This document shows, piece by piece, positions 23,838 to 29,897 of a stretch of 29,897 nt of DNA. Under the pieces are notes generated by a model that saw nothing but the letters and a program-made list of their open reading frames with translations, did not search any database and was not told the origin of the DNA. The translations under genes and the position numbers were made by a program. Every line of letters begins with the position of its first letter. Within the stretch, counting starts at the first letter, position 1. The stretch is from Chloroflexota bacterium (lineage in GTDB: Bacteria; Chloroflexota; Dehalococcoidia; UBA3495): NCBI GenBank assembly GCA_022563275.1, contig JADFNR010000028.1:1-29897 (forward strand), given 5' to 3'.

Positions 23838-25082
23838 TTGGCAAGAGACACATTCTATACAGCGGTTGACATCGGCACCGATAAAGTTACCTCCATCATG
23901 GCCCGCGTGGGGTCCGAGGGCGAACTGAAAGTGCTGGGCACCGGAGTTGTAACCTCCCAAGGAGTGCAAAAAGGCCGGATCGAGAATATCGACGAGGTCA
24001 AAGAGGCGGTCCACACCTCGTTGGAAGAAGCCCAGCGCTACATCGGCAACGGGACGCCCACCGGCGTATACACCAGCGTCACCGGGACCCATCTGAGTTC
24101 ACTGAACACCAGAGAGGTGGTGGACAACCCCGATGACGTGGGCGACATCACCGGTAAATTGCTGGACCGTCTGCTGCGGGGGTCTTTCCCAGATGTCGGC
24201 CCAGGACAAGAGGTTCTCCACGTTATTCCCATCGGGTACCACGTCGATGGCATGTCCGGCATCCGCAATCCGGTGGGTCTCCACGGCAACCTGGTGGAGG
24301 TGGAAGCCCACGTGGTTATCGGCGACGCCGTCATTCTGAAGAACACCGTAAAGGTGATCGAGGCCAACAAGGCTTCGGTGAAGAGCATGGTGCTCCACTC
24401 TCTGGCGTCCGCAGAGGCCACCTTGAGCGGTGACGAGCGCGAGATGGGCGTCGTCTTGGTCGACATCGGCGGCGGCACCACCGACATCGCCATCTACCGG
24501 CAGGGCCAACCGTGGTACTCAGCGGTCATCCCAGTGGGCGGAAGCCAGTTGACCCGCGACCTCTCGGTGGCGCTCAAGACGCCGGTGTACATGACGGAAG
24601 AGATGAAGATCAAATGGGGCAGCGTGATGCCCGAAACCGTTCCGGCCGACCAAGAAGTGATGATACCCAGTTTCCAAGGGCAGCCAAAGCATTCACTGTC
24701 GCGGCGCATCCTGTGCGAACCGCTGCATGACAGGATGGTGGAACTCATCAAGTTGATCGTTCTAAAGGTGAGACAGTCCGGACTCAGAGAATTCCCTCCC
24801 GGCGGCATCGTGCTGACCGGAGGAGGAGCCGAGATGACCGGACTGACGGAACTGGTCCAGAAAACCCTGGGAGGACAGGTCCGTATCGCCTTCCCTGAGG
24901 GTATCGCCGGTCTGCCGGCGCAACTCAGAAAGCCGGCCTTCTCGGCCGCCGTTGGGCTGCTCCTCTGGGGGATAAAACACCAGGGCGAAACACGGTCTTC
25001 CTTGAATGGAGGCCGATCGATAATGGGAAGCAAATCTTGGCGATGGGGGTTGGGCAGGAAAAAAGCGGCCGCAGCGAGGTGA
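23838..25082 (+). CDS. ftsA: Cell division protein FtsA
   Basis: FtsA is the actin-like protein that tethers FtsZ to the membrane. The 414-residue protein has the phosphate 1 motif AVDIGTDKVTSIMA, the 1C subdomain (about residues 85-165), the phosphate 2 motif VLVDIGGGTTDIAIYRQG and the adenosine motif GGIVLTGGGAEMTGL. The C-terminal tail is basic and Trp-containing (SKSWRWGLGRKKAAAAR), which fits the membrane-targeting amphipathic helix. The start is TTG with GGAAGG seven bases upstream. It lies between rsmH (63 bp) and ftsZ (158 bp). Length is normal. Confidence 0.95.
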   Translation: MARDTFYTAVDIGTDKVTSIMARVGSEGELKVLGTGVVTSQGVQKGRIENIDEVKEAVHTSLEEAQRYIGNGTPTGVYTSVTGTHLSSLNTREVVDNPDDVGDITGKLLDRLLRGSFPDVGPGQEVLHVIPIGYHVDGMSGIRNPVGLHGNLVEVEAHVVIGDAVILKNTVKVIEANKASVKSMVLHSLASAEATLSGDEREMGVVLVDIGGGTTDIAIYRQGQPWYSAVIPVGGSQLTRDLSVALKTPVYMTEEMKIKWGSVMPETVPADQEVMIPSFQGQPKHSLSRRILCEPLHDRMVELIKLIVLKVRQSGLREFPPGGIVLTGGGAEMTGLTELVQKTLGGQVRIAFPEGIAGLPAQLRKPAFSAAVGLLLWGIKHQGETRSSLNGGRSIMGSKSWRWGLGRKKAAAAR

Positions 25083-25240
25083 CAATAATTTAGCCGCCGA
25101 CGCCAAATACTCGCGCCGGCGCTCCGGGAACCGCCCGGACAACGGACCCAGCAAGACCAGCCAGATCTTTAGGAGACCGAAGGAGGCCCGGCAGCGGGCC
25201 CGAGACCTTAAATCGATGATGATGATGTGGAGGACCTGAT

Positions 25241-26395
25241 ATGGTACAAGACAACTCAGCAGCCTGGGAGCCCAGCAAAGACGTAGACAACACCTTTGAG
25301 ATGGTGCAGGAGATCAATGCCGCCGCGCCAAATATCAAGGTGATGGGCATCGGCGGCGGCGGCAGCAACGCCGTCAGCCGGATGTTCAAAGACAAACTGC
25401 CCGTGGTCGAGTATTACAGCGTTAACACCGACGCCCAGCACCTGTTTCGCTGCGATGTGTCCCACCGGCTGGCCATCGGCCAGAACCTGACCCGGGGCCT
25501 GGGCGCCGGCGCCAATCCAGATCTGGGACGGCAAGCGGCCGAAGAGAGCCGCCACGACATCGAAAAAGCGCTGGAAGGCGCTGACATGGTCTTCTTAGCC
25601 GTGGGGATGGGCGGCGGCACCGGCACGGGAGCCTCTCCGGTGATCGCTCAGATCGCCAAGGAGTCGGGCGCACTTACCGTGGCCGTGGTGAGCCGGCCCT
25701 TCTCCTTTGAGGCCAATATCCGCAAGAAGAACGCGGAAGAGGGTATCGCCAGGCTTAAGGACAACGTTGATACCTTGATCGTTATCGACAATGACCGTTT
25801 GCTGCAGTTAAACAACCAGGGTGAGCAGACCTACACCTGGGAAGACGCATTGAAGATGGCCGACTCGGTCCTGCAGCAGGGGATCCAAGCGATAGCTGAA
25901 GTGGTGACGGTCCCCGGTGAGATCAACGTGGACTTCGCCGACGTGCGCACCATCTTGAGCAACGCCGGACAGGCCTGGCTGGCCATCGGCCGGGGCAAAG
26001 GCGAGAATCGGGCGGTGGACGCGGCGCGCCAGGCGACCAAGAGCCCGCTCTTGGACATCTCCATGGACGGCGCCAAGCGGATACTGTTCGTTATCACCGG
26101 CGGCCCAACCCTGACGCTTCAGGAAGTCCAGGATGCCGCCCGGGTCATTCAGGACCTGTCCGACCCCGATGCCAACATCATATTCGGCACCTGCCGTGAC
26201 GCCAAACTGGACGATGAGGTCAAGATCACCATGGTGGCCGCTTCATTCCCGGTGGTGGCTGAGAACCAGCAGCTCCGCGAGGACGAACTAGAGCGGTTGC
26301 TCCAGGACGTGATTCCCCAGTCGGAAGAAGAACTGGACGTGCCCAGTTTCCTGCGCCGCCAGTCAGGGAACAAAAACCGGGGCTTTTTCCGTTAA
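25241..26395 (+). CDS. ftsZ: Cell division protein FtsZ
   Basis: FtsZ is the tubulin-like GTPase that forms the division ring. The 384 residues contain GIGGGGSNAVSRM (from residue 36), NTDAQHLF, TRGLGAGANPDLG, the GTP-binding G-box GMGGGTGTG (122-130) and the T7 loop NVDFADV with the catalytic Asp. The C-terminal peptide DVPSFLRRQ, which binds FtsA, is intact, but the linker before it is only about 25-30 residues, far shorter than in many bacteria. About ten basic residues follow it. The ATG has TGGAGG seven bases upstream. The 158-bp gap after ftsA has a short ATG repeat (25216-25226) and no gene. Confidence 0.97.
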   Translation: MVQDNSAAWEPSKDVDNTFEMVQEINAAAPNIKVMGIGGGGSNAVSRMFKDKLPVVEYYSVNTDAQHLFRCDVSHRLAIGQNLTRGLGAGANPDLGRQAAEESRHDIEKALEGADMVFLAVGMGGGTGTGASPVIAQIAKESGALTVAVVSRPFSFEANIRKKNAEEGIARLKDNVDTLIVIDNDRLLQLNNQGEQTYTWEDALKMADSVLQQGIQAIAEVVTVPGEINVDFADVRTILSNAGQAWLAIGRGKGENRAVDAARQATKSPLLDISMDGAKRILFVITGGPTLTLQEVQDAARVIQDLSDPDANIIFGTCRDAKLDDEVKITMVAASFPVVAENQQLREDELERLLQDVIPQSEEELDVPSFLRRQSGNKNRGFFR

Positions 26396-26411
26396 AATCC
26401 GTAATCAGCGC

Positions 26412-26499
26412 AAAGGCTCCCGGAATCACCGGACATGTTAGGGTAAATTGGCGGAAACGCTACGTCAGTGGCAAGACCGCACCGGGCCGGGAGCCCTTT
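26412..26499 (+). ncRNA. Candidate structured RNA downstream of ftsZ
   Basis: A 9-bp perfect closing stem GGCTCCCGG/CCGGGAGCC (26415-26423 with 26487-26495), extended by AAA/TTT past one bulged C, encloses 63 bases. Inside is a 5-bp hairpin with a GAAA tetraloop (26449-26462) and a weaker GTGG/CC hairpin around 26468-26480, giving a multi-arm junction. The GNRA loop and junction favour RNA over a plain DNA palindrome. It does not match any riboswitch, tRNA, SRP or T-box pattern I know. It could instead be the end of a short mobile repeat. Transcription from ftsZ and the terminator at 26586 would give an RNA of about 210 bases. Confidence 0.4.
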
Positions 26500-26585
26500 A
26501 AAAACAGAGTAATGTTCTCGGAGGCCTAAGCGCACTAATCCCCCCTTATCAAAGCACCCCAATCAGGCGCCGGGAATCATCTTTC

Positions 26586-26620
26586 GACCGCCCTTCCTAA
26601 TCGGAGGGCGGTCTTTTTTT
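26586..26620 (+). terminator. Intrinsic terminator for the ftsZ operon
   Basis: The stem GACCGCCC/GGGCGGTC, extended inward by TTCC/CGGA, has a 6-base loop and ends in seven Ts. It closes the rsmH-ftsA-ftsZ transcript, including the structured element. Confidence 0.93.
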
Positions 26621-26677
26621 GTGTCCTGATTTCTCGACTGCCTCCAACCACACGTCTATTACGAAAAACGATGGGGA

Positions 26678-26706
26678 TTGACAAGTTAATTATCGTTATT
26701 TACACT
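26678..26706 (+). promoter_or_regulatory. Promoter for nrdR
   Basis: A consensus -35 TTGACA (26678-26683), exactly 17 bp, and -10 TACACT (26701-26706). The start of transcription would fall at about 26713, inside the first NrdR box. Confidence 0.75.
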
Positions 26707-26710
26707 AAAG

Positions 26711-26726
26711 ACACTATAGATAGTAG
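26711..26726. promoter_or_regulatory. NrdR box 1 upstream of nrdR
   Basis: ACACTATAGATAGTAG matches the known NrdR box consensus (acaCwAtATaTwGtgt) at nearly all strong positions. It lies 31 bp before box 2, the standard three-turn spacing for NrdR pairs. Confidence 0.85.
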
Positions 26727-26741
26727 GTTTAGTTAACAATA

Positions 26742-26757
26742 ACACTATATATAGTAT
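26742..26757. promoter_or_regulatory. NrdR box 2 upstream of nrdR
   Basis: ACACTATATATAGTAT is an almost perfect NrdR box, 42 bp before the nrdR start. With box 1 it indicates autoregulation by NrdR. Confidence 0.88.
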
Positions 26758-26798
26758 CTAAAACGAATTTAAGAAAAGTTTAAAAAAACAACCAAGAA

Positions 26799-27413
26799 AT
26801 GCACTGTCCATTTTGCGGCCATCCCCATTCCAAGGTCACCGACTCGCGGGTGGTGGCGAGCGGGATCCGGCGACGGCGTGAATGCCAGAGCTGCGAACTC
26901 CGGTTCACAACCTACGAACGAGTCCAGGCTGCTCCTCTGATGGTGTCCAAACAAGACAACCGTAGAGAGGAGTTCAACCGTGAAAAACTTATATCGGGGA
27001 TCAGGAAAGCGTGCGCCAAGAGGCCCGTCGCCTCTAGGACGATCGACAAGATGGTTGAAGACATAGAAGCCGAATTACAACACATGGGCAACATGGAGGT
27101 TTCGACCACCGTGCTCGGCACCATGGTGATGGAGCGGCTCCGGAAATTGGACCGGGTGGCGTACATCCGCTACGCCAGCGTCTACCGGTCCTTCCAGGAC
27201 ATAGAGAGTTTTGAAGAAGCGGTCCGGGACTTGCGAGACGAGGCCCAATTGCCCCTTCTGGAGATGCCACCGGCCCTGCCCAAGAAAGGGCGCCGGCGCT
27301 CGGTGGGACCGGATGCCGAGTTCCGTCCGGCACAAAAGAGAGGCCCCAAAAAGAAAAATCAGGGCGGCCGGCAAAGCGGCAGCCCCCAACAGGGCCTGAT
27401 CAATCAGGAATGA
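26799..27413 (+). CDS. nrdR: Transcriptional repressor NrdR
   Basis: NrdR senses the ATP/dATP balance and represses ribonucleotide reductase genes. The 204-residue protein starts with a zinc ribbon (Cys3, Cys6, Cys29, Cys32: HCPFCGH and ECQSCEL) with the basic DNA-contact stretch RRRR, followed by an ATP-cone (about residues 48-138: VSKQDNRREEFNREKLISGIRKAC ... YIRYASVYRSFQDIESF). It has a C-terminal extension of about 50 residues, rich in Lys, Arg, Pro and Gly, beyond the usual length of about 150. The ribosome site is weak (AAGAA). Two consensus NrdR boxes precede it, and nrdJ lies downstream. Confidence 0.97.
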   Translation: MHCPFCGHPHSKVTDSRVVASGIRRRRECQSCELRFTTYERVQAAPLMVSKQDNRREEFNREKLISGIRKACAKRPVASRTIDKMVEDIEAELQHMGNMEVSTTVLGTMVMERLRKLDRVAYIRYASVYRSFQDIESFEEAVRDLRDEAQLPLLEMPPALPKKGRRRSVGPDAEFRPAQKRGPKKKNQGGRQSGSPQQGLINQE

Positions 27414-27493
27414 TTCCAGGTGCGGACAATTCCTAAGAGAAGAACAGCAAGACCGGATGCACTATTCGATCACTCAACCAAGGAGACCCCGAC

Positions 27494-27745
27494 ATGAATG
27501 GCAGTTTGCAGTATTCAGCCCTGACCAGACTCCTGACCCTAAACAACAAGGTGCATGACCTTGAGAATCGGATGTTGGCGGAGACGGTCCCCATCGGCGC
27601 CAGGGGCGCAATGATTTCGGCACAGATGGCTTCGGGCAGCCGCATCGCCGAGATCCAAGAGGAGATCGACCGGTTCGCCCGGGCCAGCCTGGCTACTTGC
27701 TGGTTGGGCAACACGGACACCGAAGACGAAGAATACGAGCTTTAG
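27494..27745 (+). CDS. Small unknown protein between nrdR and nrdJ
   Basis: This 83-residue reading frame is not recognised. It starts at ATG with AAGGAG eight bases upstream (27480-27485), the best ribosome site in this part of the window. The protein is largely helical by composition, with a heptad-like stretch LTRLLTLNNKVHDLENRM and a second helix RIAEIQEEIDRFARASLAT. It has one Cys and an acidic C-terminus (TEDEEYEL), with no signal peptide or membrane segment. It lies 80 bp after nrdR and is followed by a terminator, so it is probably co-transcribed with nrdR. Its function is unknown; a role in reductase control is a guess. Confidence 0.65.
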   Translation: MNGSLQYSALTRLLTLNNKVHDLENRMLAETVPIGARGAMISAQMASGSRIAEIQEEIDRFARASLATCWLGNTDTEDEEYEL

Positions 27746-27874
27746 GCTCTGCTGCGACCCAGACTTCCAATTCTGTCCGTCTTGAGTTTATCTTTAAAAA
27801 AATTGGCGTCATTTCACTGGTGCGAGCATTGAAAGGATCGGCGATTGGTTGTGTTTAGGATAGTGTGATGATTT

Positions 27875-27910
27875 AGGGGCGTTCCGATGACCGGGACGCC
27901 CCTCCCTTTT
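27875..27910 (+). terminator. Terminator after nrdR and the small gene
   Basis: An 11-bp stem AGGGGCGTTCC/GGGACGCCCCT (one G-T pair) with a 7-base loop, followed by CCCTTTTG. The T-tract is short, so it may be partial. Confidence 0.7.
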
Positions 27911-28108
27911 GTTACAGGCCCGTCGGACAACCGTCTACCGGCCCGGACCCCACCGGAAAATCGGCAATCTTCCCCCTTCTCCCCCAGATTTCAGAAAAAC
28001 CTGGCCTCCGATTTTCGGCCATCTTCTCCGCACATTCCGCTCCCAAAAACGCCAGACCAAACTCAGGATAATTGATGTTTTCGGCCCCTATTTTTCCCCG
28101 AAATTCTA

Positions 28109-28138
28109 TTGACTTCCCCCAAATGCCGGAAGTAGAAT
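28109..28138 (+). promoter_or_regulatory. Upstream promoter candidate for nrdJ
   Basis: -35 TTGACT (28109-28114), an 18-bp spacer and -10 TAGAAT (28133-28138). The leader would be about 250 bases and would pass through the NrdR-like boxes. Confidence 0.5.
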
Positions 28139-28173
28139 TCGCCTACCACCTTTTGTAGTTCGGGAAACACCAA

Positions 28174-28189
28174 CCACATCATGTTGTGG
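28174..28189. promoter_or_regulatory. NrdR-like box 1 upstream of nrdJ
   Basis: CCACATCATGTTGTGG agrees with the NrdR consensus at 11 of 16 positions, including the key C4, A8, T9 and G13. It is part of a longer near-palindrome (ACCACA/TGTGGT). Its centre is 34 bp from that of the second box. Confidence 0.5.
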
Positions 28190-28207
28190 TATAGGACATA
28201 ACCTAGA

Positions 28208-28226
28208 CCCCTATATATGGTATAAT
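28208..28226 (+). promoter_or_regulatory. NrdR-like box 2 overlapping a -10 element before nrdJ
   Basis: CCCCTATATATGGTAT (28208-28223) agrees with the second nrdR box at 13 of 16 positions. A perfect -10 TATAAT (28221-28226) overlaps its right end, so NrdR binding would block this promoter. The -35 for this -10 is poor. Confidence 0.6.
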
Positions 28227-28349
28227 TCAGGAAGTTTTCCGCACCGGGAATCCCCCACCTGAGAGCATTGTCACTACCCTGTTAGGGGTGACATTTCGGT
28301 GGCGAAAATCCGGACATAGGATGCTACAAATAAGGGCCAGCGAGGGCGC

Positions 28350-28377
28350 CGGGATTCCGGCTTTCGCCGGAGCGACA
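28350..28377. repeat. REP-like CCGGC hairpin in the nrdJ leader
   Basis: GGGATTCCGGC-TTTC-GCCGGAGCGACA resembles a widespread short palindrome found in many bacterial genomes. It ends about 19 bp before the nrdJ start codon. Confidence 0.5.
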
Positions 28378-28395
28378 CTAAAGAGGAACATCGAA

Positions 28396-29897
28396 ATGAC
28401 CGCCACTCATCGAGGAACAGGAACACAGACTGGGACGGACCCAGACACTCAGGAAAGACGCCGGCGCATAGCAACGGCCCTGGAGGCCGCTGGGATAGCC
28501 CAACAGACCAACGAACGGACCACGGAGTTGACCGCCAACGCCAATGTAGTGCTGGAGCGGCGGTATCTCTCCAAGGACCGGGAGGGCAATATCCTGGAAG
28601 ACTCGGTGGGCATGTTCCGCCGGGTAGCCAAGAACCTTTCCCTGGCGGACGAGAACTACGGCGCCAGCGAAGATGAGCGGCAAGCCACCGAGGACAAGTT
28701 CTTCCTGGCGATGCAGCGCTTGGAACTCCTGCCCAACTCCCCCACCCTGATGAACGCCGGACGGGAGCTCCAGCAGTTGTCGGCGTGCTTCGTGCTGCCC
28801 ATTGATGATGCCCTGGACTCCATCTTCGACAAGGTTAAGCAGACCGCCCTGATCCACAAGAGCGGCGGCGGGACCGGGTTCTCCTTCAACCGTCTCCGGC
28901 CGGAGGGTGACGTGGTCGGGTCCACCGGCGGCATCGCCAGCGGCCCGGTCAGCTTCATACGCGCCTTCGACGCCGCCACCGACGTGGTGAAACAGGGCGG
29001 CACCCGCCGCGGCGCCAACATGGGCATCTTAAACGTCGATCATCCGGACGTGGAGAAGTTCATCACGGCCAAGGAAGACGGCAAGAACCTGAGCAACTTC
29101 AATATATCGGTCGCCGTGAACAGCGACTTCATGGAACGGGTCAAGGCCAATCAGGAGTATGACCTGATCAACCCACGCACCAAGAAGGTCACCGGCCAGC
29201 GCAACGCCAAAGAGATATTCGACCTGCTGACCAACATGGCCTGGAAGACCGGCGATCCGGGGCTGATCTTCCTGGACCTGATCAACCGGGACAACCCTAA
29301 TCCCCAGTTGGGCGAGATTGAAAGCACCAATCCGTGCGGCGAGCAGCCCCTGCTGCCCCACGAGTCCTGCAACCTGGCATCGATCAATGTCGCCCGGATG
29401 GTGACCATCGCCGACGGCGACACCGTGATGAACTGGGAACGGCTGGACGAGACCATCGATATCGCCGTGCATTTGTTGGACAACGTCATCGACATGAACA
29501 ACTATCCCATACCCGAGATCGCGGAGATGAGCAAGAAGACCCGGCGGATCGGACTCGGCGTCATGGGTTTCTCCGACTTGCTCATACAGATGGGGGTCCG
29601 GTACGACTCGGCCGAGGCGTTGCAGATGGCGGAAGACCTGATGCAACACATCCAAGAGCGGACCAATCATGCGTCTTCGGAACTGGCCCAACTCCGTGGA
29701 TCGTTCCCGGCCTGGGATGGCAGCATCTACAACCGGCCTGGAACGAGCGGCGGCGTGCGCCCCATGCGCAATTCAGCCCCGACCACCATCGCGCCCACCG
29801 GCACCATCAGCATCATCGCCGGGGCCTCCAGCGGCATCGAGCCCCTGTTCGCCCTGAGCTACGTGCGCAACGTCATGGACAACACCAAACTGGTGGA
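28396..29897 (+). CDS. nrdJ: Adenosylcobalamin-dependent ribonucleotide reductase (class II), N-terminal part
   Basis: The first 500 residues are present; the gene runs off the window. Class II reductases make deoxyribonucleotides using adenosylcobalamin to generate the thiyl radical, with or without oxygen. Visible landmarks are LLPNSPTLMNAG (substrate loop), SACFVLPIDD with Cys131, HKSGGGTGFSFNRLRP, GGTRRGANMGIL, NPCGEQPLLPHESCNLASIN with Asn312, Cys314 and Glu316 as the active site, and PTGTISIIAGASSGIEP. Cys131 and Cys325 are the expected redox pair, 11 residues apart from Cys314 as in Thermotoga NrdJ. There is no N-terminal ATP-cone. The ATG has GAGGA eight bases upstream. NrdR-like boxes lie in the leader. 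Confidence 0.96.
   Translation, partial: MTATHRGTGTQTGTDPDTQERRRRIATALEAAGIAQQTNERTTELTANANVVLERRYLSKDREGNILEDSVGMFRRVAKNLSLADENYGASEDERQATEDKFFLAMQRLELLPNSPTLMNAGRELQQLSACFVLPIDDALDSIFDKVKQTALIHKSGGGTGFSFNRLRPEGDVVGSTGGIASGPVSFIRAFDAATDVVKQGGTRRGANMGILNVDHPDVEKFITAKEDGKNLSNFNISVAVNSDFMERVKANQEYDLINPRTKKVTGQRNAKEIFDLLTNMAWKTGDPGLIFLDLINRDNPNPQLGEIESTNPCGEQPLLPHESCNLASINVARMVTIADGDTVMNWERLDETIDIAVHLLDNVIDMNNYPIPEIAEMSKKTRRIGLGVMGFSDLLIQMGVRYDSAEALQMAEDLMQHIQERTNHASSELAQLRGSFPAWDGSIYNRPGTSGGVRPMRNSAPTTIAPTGTISIIAGASSGIEPLFALSYVRNVMDNTKLV

Larger units (their letters stand above)
26396..26798. other. Intergenic region between ftsZ and nrdR
   Basis: About 400 bp without a gene. It holds, in order, a structured element (26412-26499), a strong terminator (26586-26620), a nearly consensus promoter, and two NrdR boxes in a very A+T-rich stretch (26660-26798). 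These are listed separately. Confidence 0.7.
27746..28395. other. Intergenic region and long leader before nrdJ
   Basis: About 650 bp without a convincing gene. It holds a terminator, a C-rich stretch, two promoter candidates, two NrdR-like boxes, a hairpin with arms GTCAC/GTGAC and CCCT/AGGG (28270-28292) and a REP-like palindrome. No cobalamin riboswitch elements were found in it, although nrdJ is B12-dependent. Confidence 0.6.

Noticed and set aside
25216..25229. ATG triplet repeat before ftsZ
   Set aside because: Four copies of ATG just before the ribosome site; too short to be meaningful, and the start after GGAGG is clear.
26466..26486. T-box-like GTGG...ACCGC motif
   Set aside because: The spacing is wrong, there is no stem I with specifier, and the downstream gene is not an aminoacyl-tRNA synthetase or amino acid gene.
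26412..26499. tRNA gene reading of the structured element
   Set aside because: The 7-bp acceptor-like stem is tempting, but there is no T-arm TTC sequence or anticodon arm on either strand.
27887..28112. Two small overlapping frames of 62 and 67 codons
   Set aside because: They lie in a C-rich leader, have no ribosome sites and resemble no protein.
28255..28300. TPP riboswitch, from a CTGAGAG sequence
   Set aside because: Only this short match is present; the rest of the THI element is missing.
28145..28395. Cobalamin riboswitch in the nrdJ leader
   Set aside because: It was expected for a B12-dependent enzyme, but neither the B12 box nor the conserved aptamer core could be found.

Overview
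The window is about 30 kb of dense, GC-rich (roughly 58-60% by eye) bacterial chromosome made almost entirely of housekeeping genes. No mobile element, CRISPR array, rRNA or recognisable tRNA was found. The gene set points to Chloroflexota, most likely a Dehalococcoidia or SAR202-like lineage. The reasons are a ferredoxin-type 2-oxoacid oxidoreductase with fused gamma and alpha domains, a vitamin B12-dependent (class II) ribonucleotide reductase under NrdR, a variant cytochrome c maturation set whose CcmE uses Cys instead of His, and a division cluster reduced to rsmH-ftsA-ftsZ with no murein genes. This placement is inference, because no database search was possible. Many starts are TTG or GTG (ccmC, ccmD, ccmE, lipoprotein, clpX, tig, ftsA, xseA).

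Layout. 1-2163 (minus): the 5' part of a BenE-like permease, an alpha/beta hydrolase fused to a LuxR-type DNA-binding domain, and a small lipoprotein. 2239-5613: ccmA-ccmB-ccmC-ccmD on the minus strand, divergent from ccmE on the plus strand, for haem export and delivery to apocytochromes c. 5709-8765 (minus): an orphan zinc-finger anti-sigma-like protein, then korB and korA. 9232-18641 (plus): a long chain dprA-topA-xer-aroQ-pepP-efp-xseA-xseB and a formyltransferase, covering DNA uptake and recombination, topology, chromosome dimer resolution, shikimate synthesis, peptide turnover, translation of difficult sequences and exonuclease VII. 18638-22022 (minus): the protein quality-control operon tig-clpP-clpX. 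22818-26395 (plus): rsmH-ftsA-ftsZ. 26799-29897 (plus): nrdR, a small unknown gene, and nrdJ, which runs off the window.

Regulation visible in the sequence. Two NrdR boxes exactly 31 bp apart lie just downstream of a strong promoter in front of nrdR, and two weaker boxes, one overlapping a TATAAT -10 element, precede nrdJ. An extended -10 promoter overlapped by an inverted repeat precedes tig. dprA has a promoter so close to its first ATG that the transcript may be leaderless. Four hairpin terminators separate the transcription units.

The most interesting points are the Cys-type (CXXXY) CcmE, an EF-P whose loop tip carries Gln where the modifiable Lys or Arg should be, a compact structured element with a GAAA tetraloop between ftsZ and its terminator, the murein-free division cluster, and the local NrdR regulon. 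No clearly new multi-gene system was found. The structured element after ftsZ is the best candidate for something undescribed.
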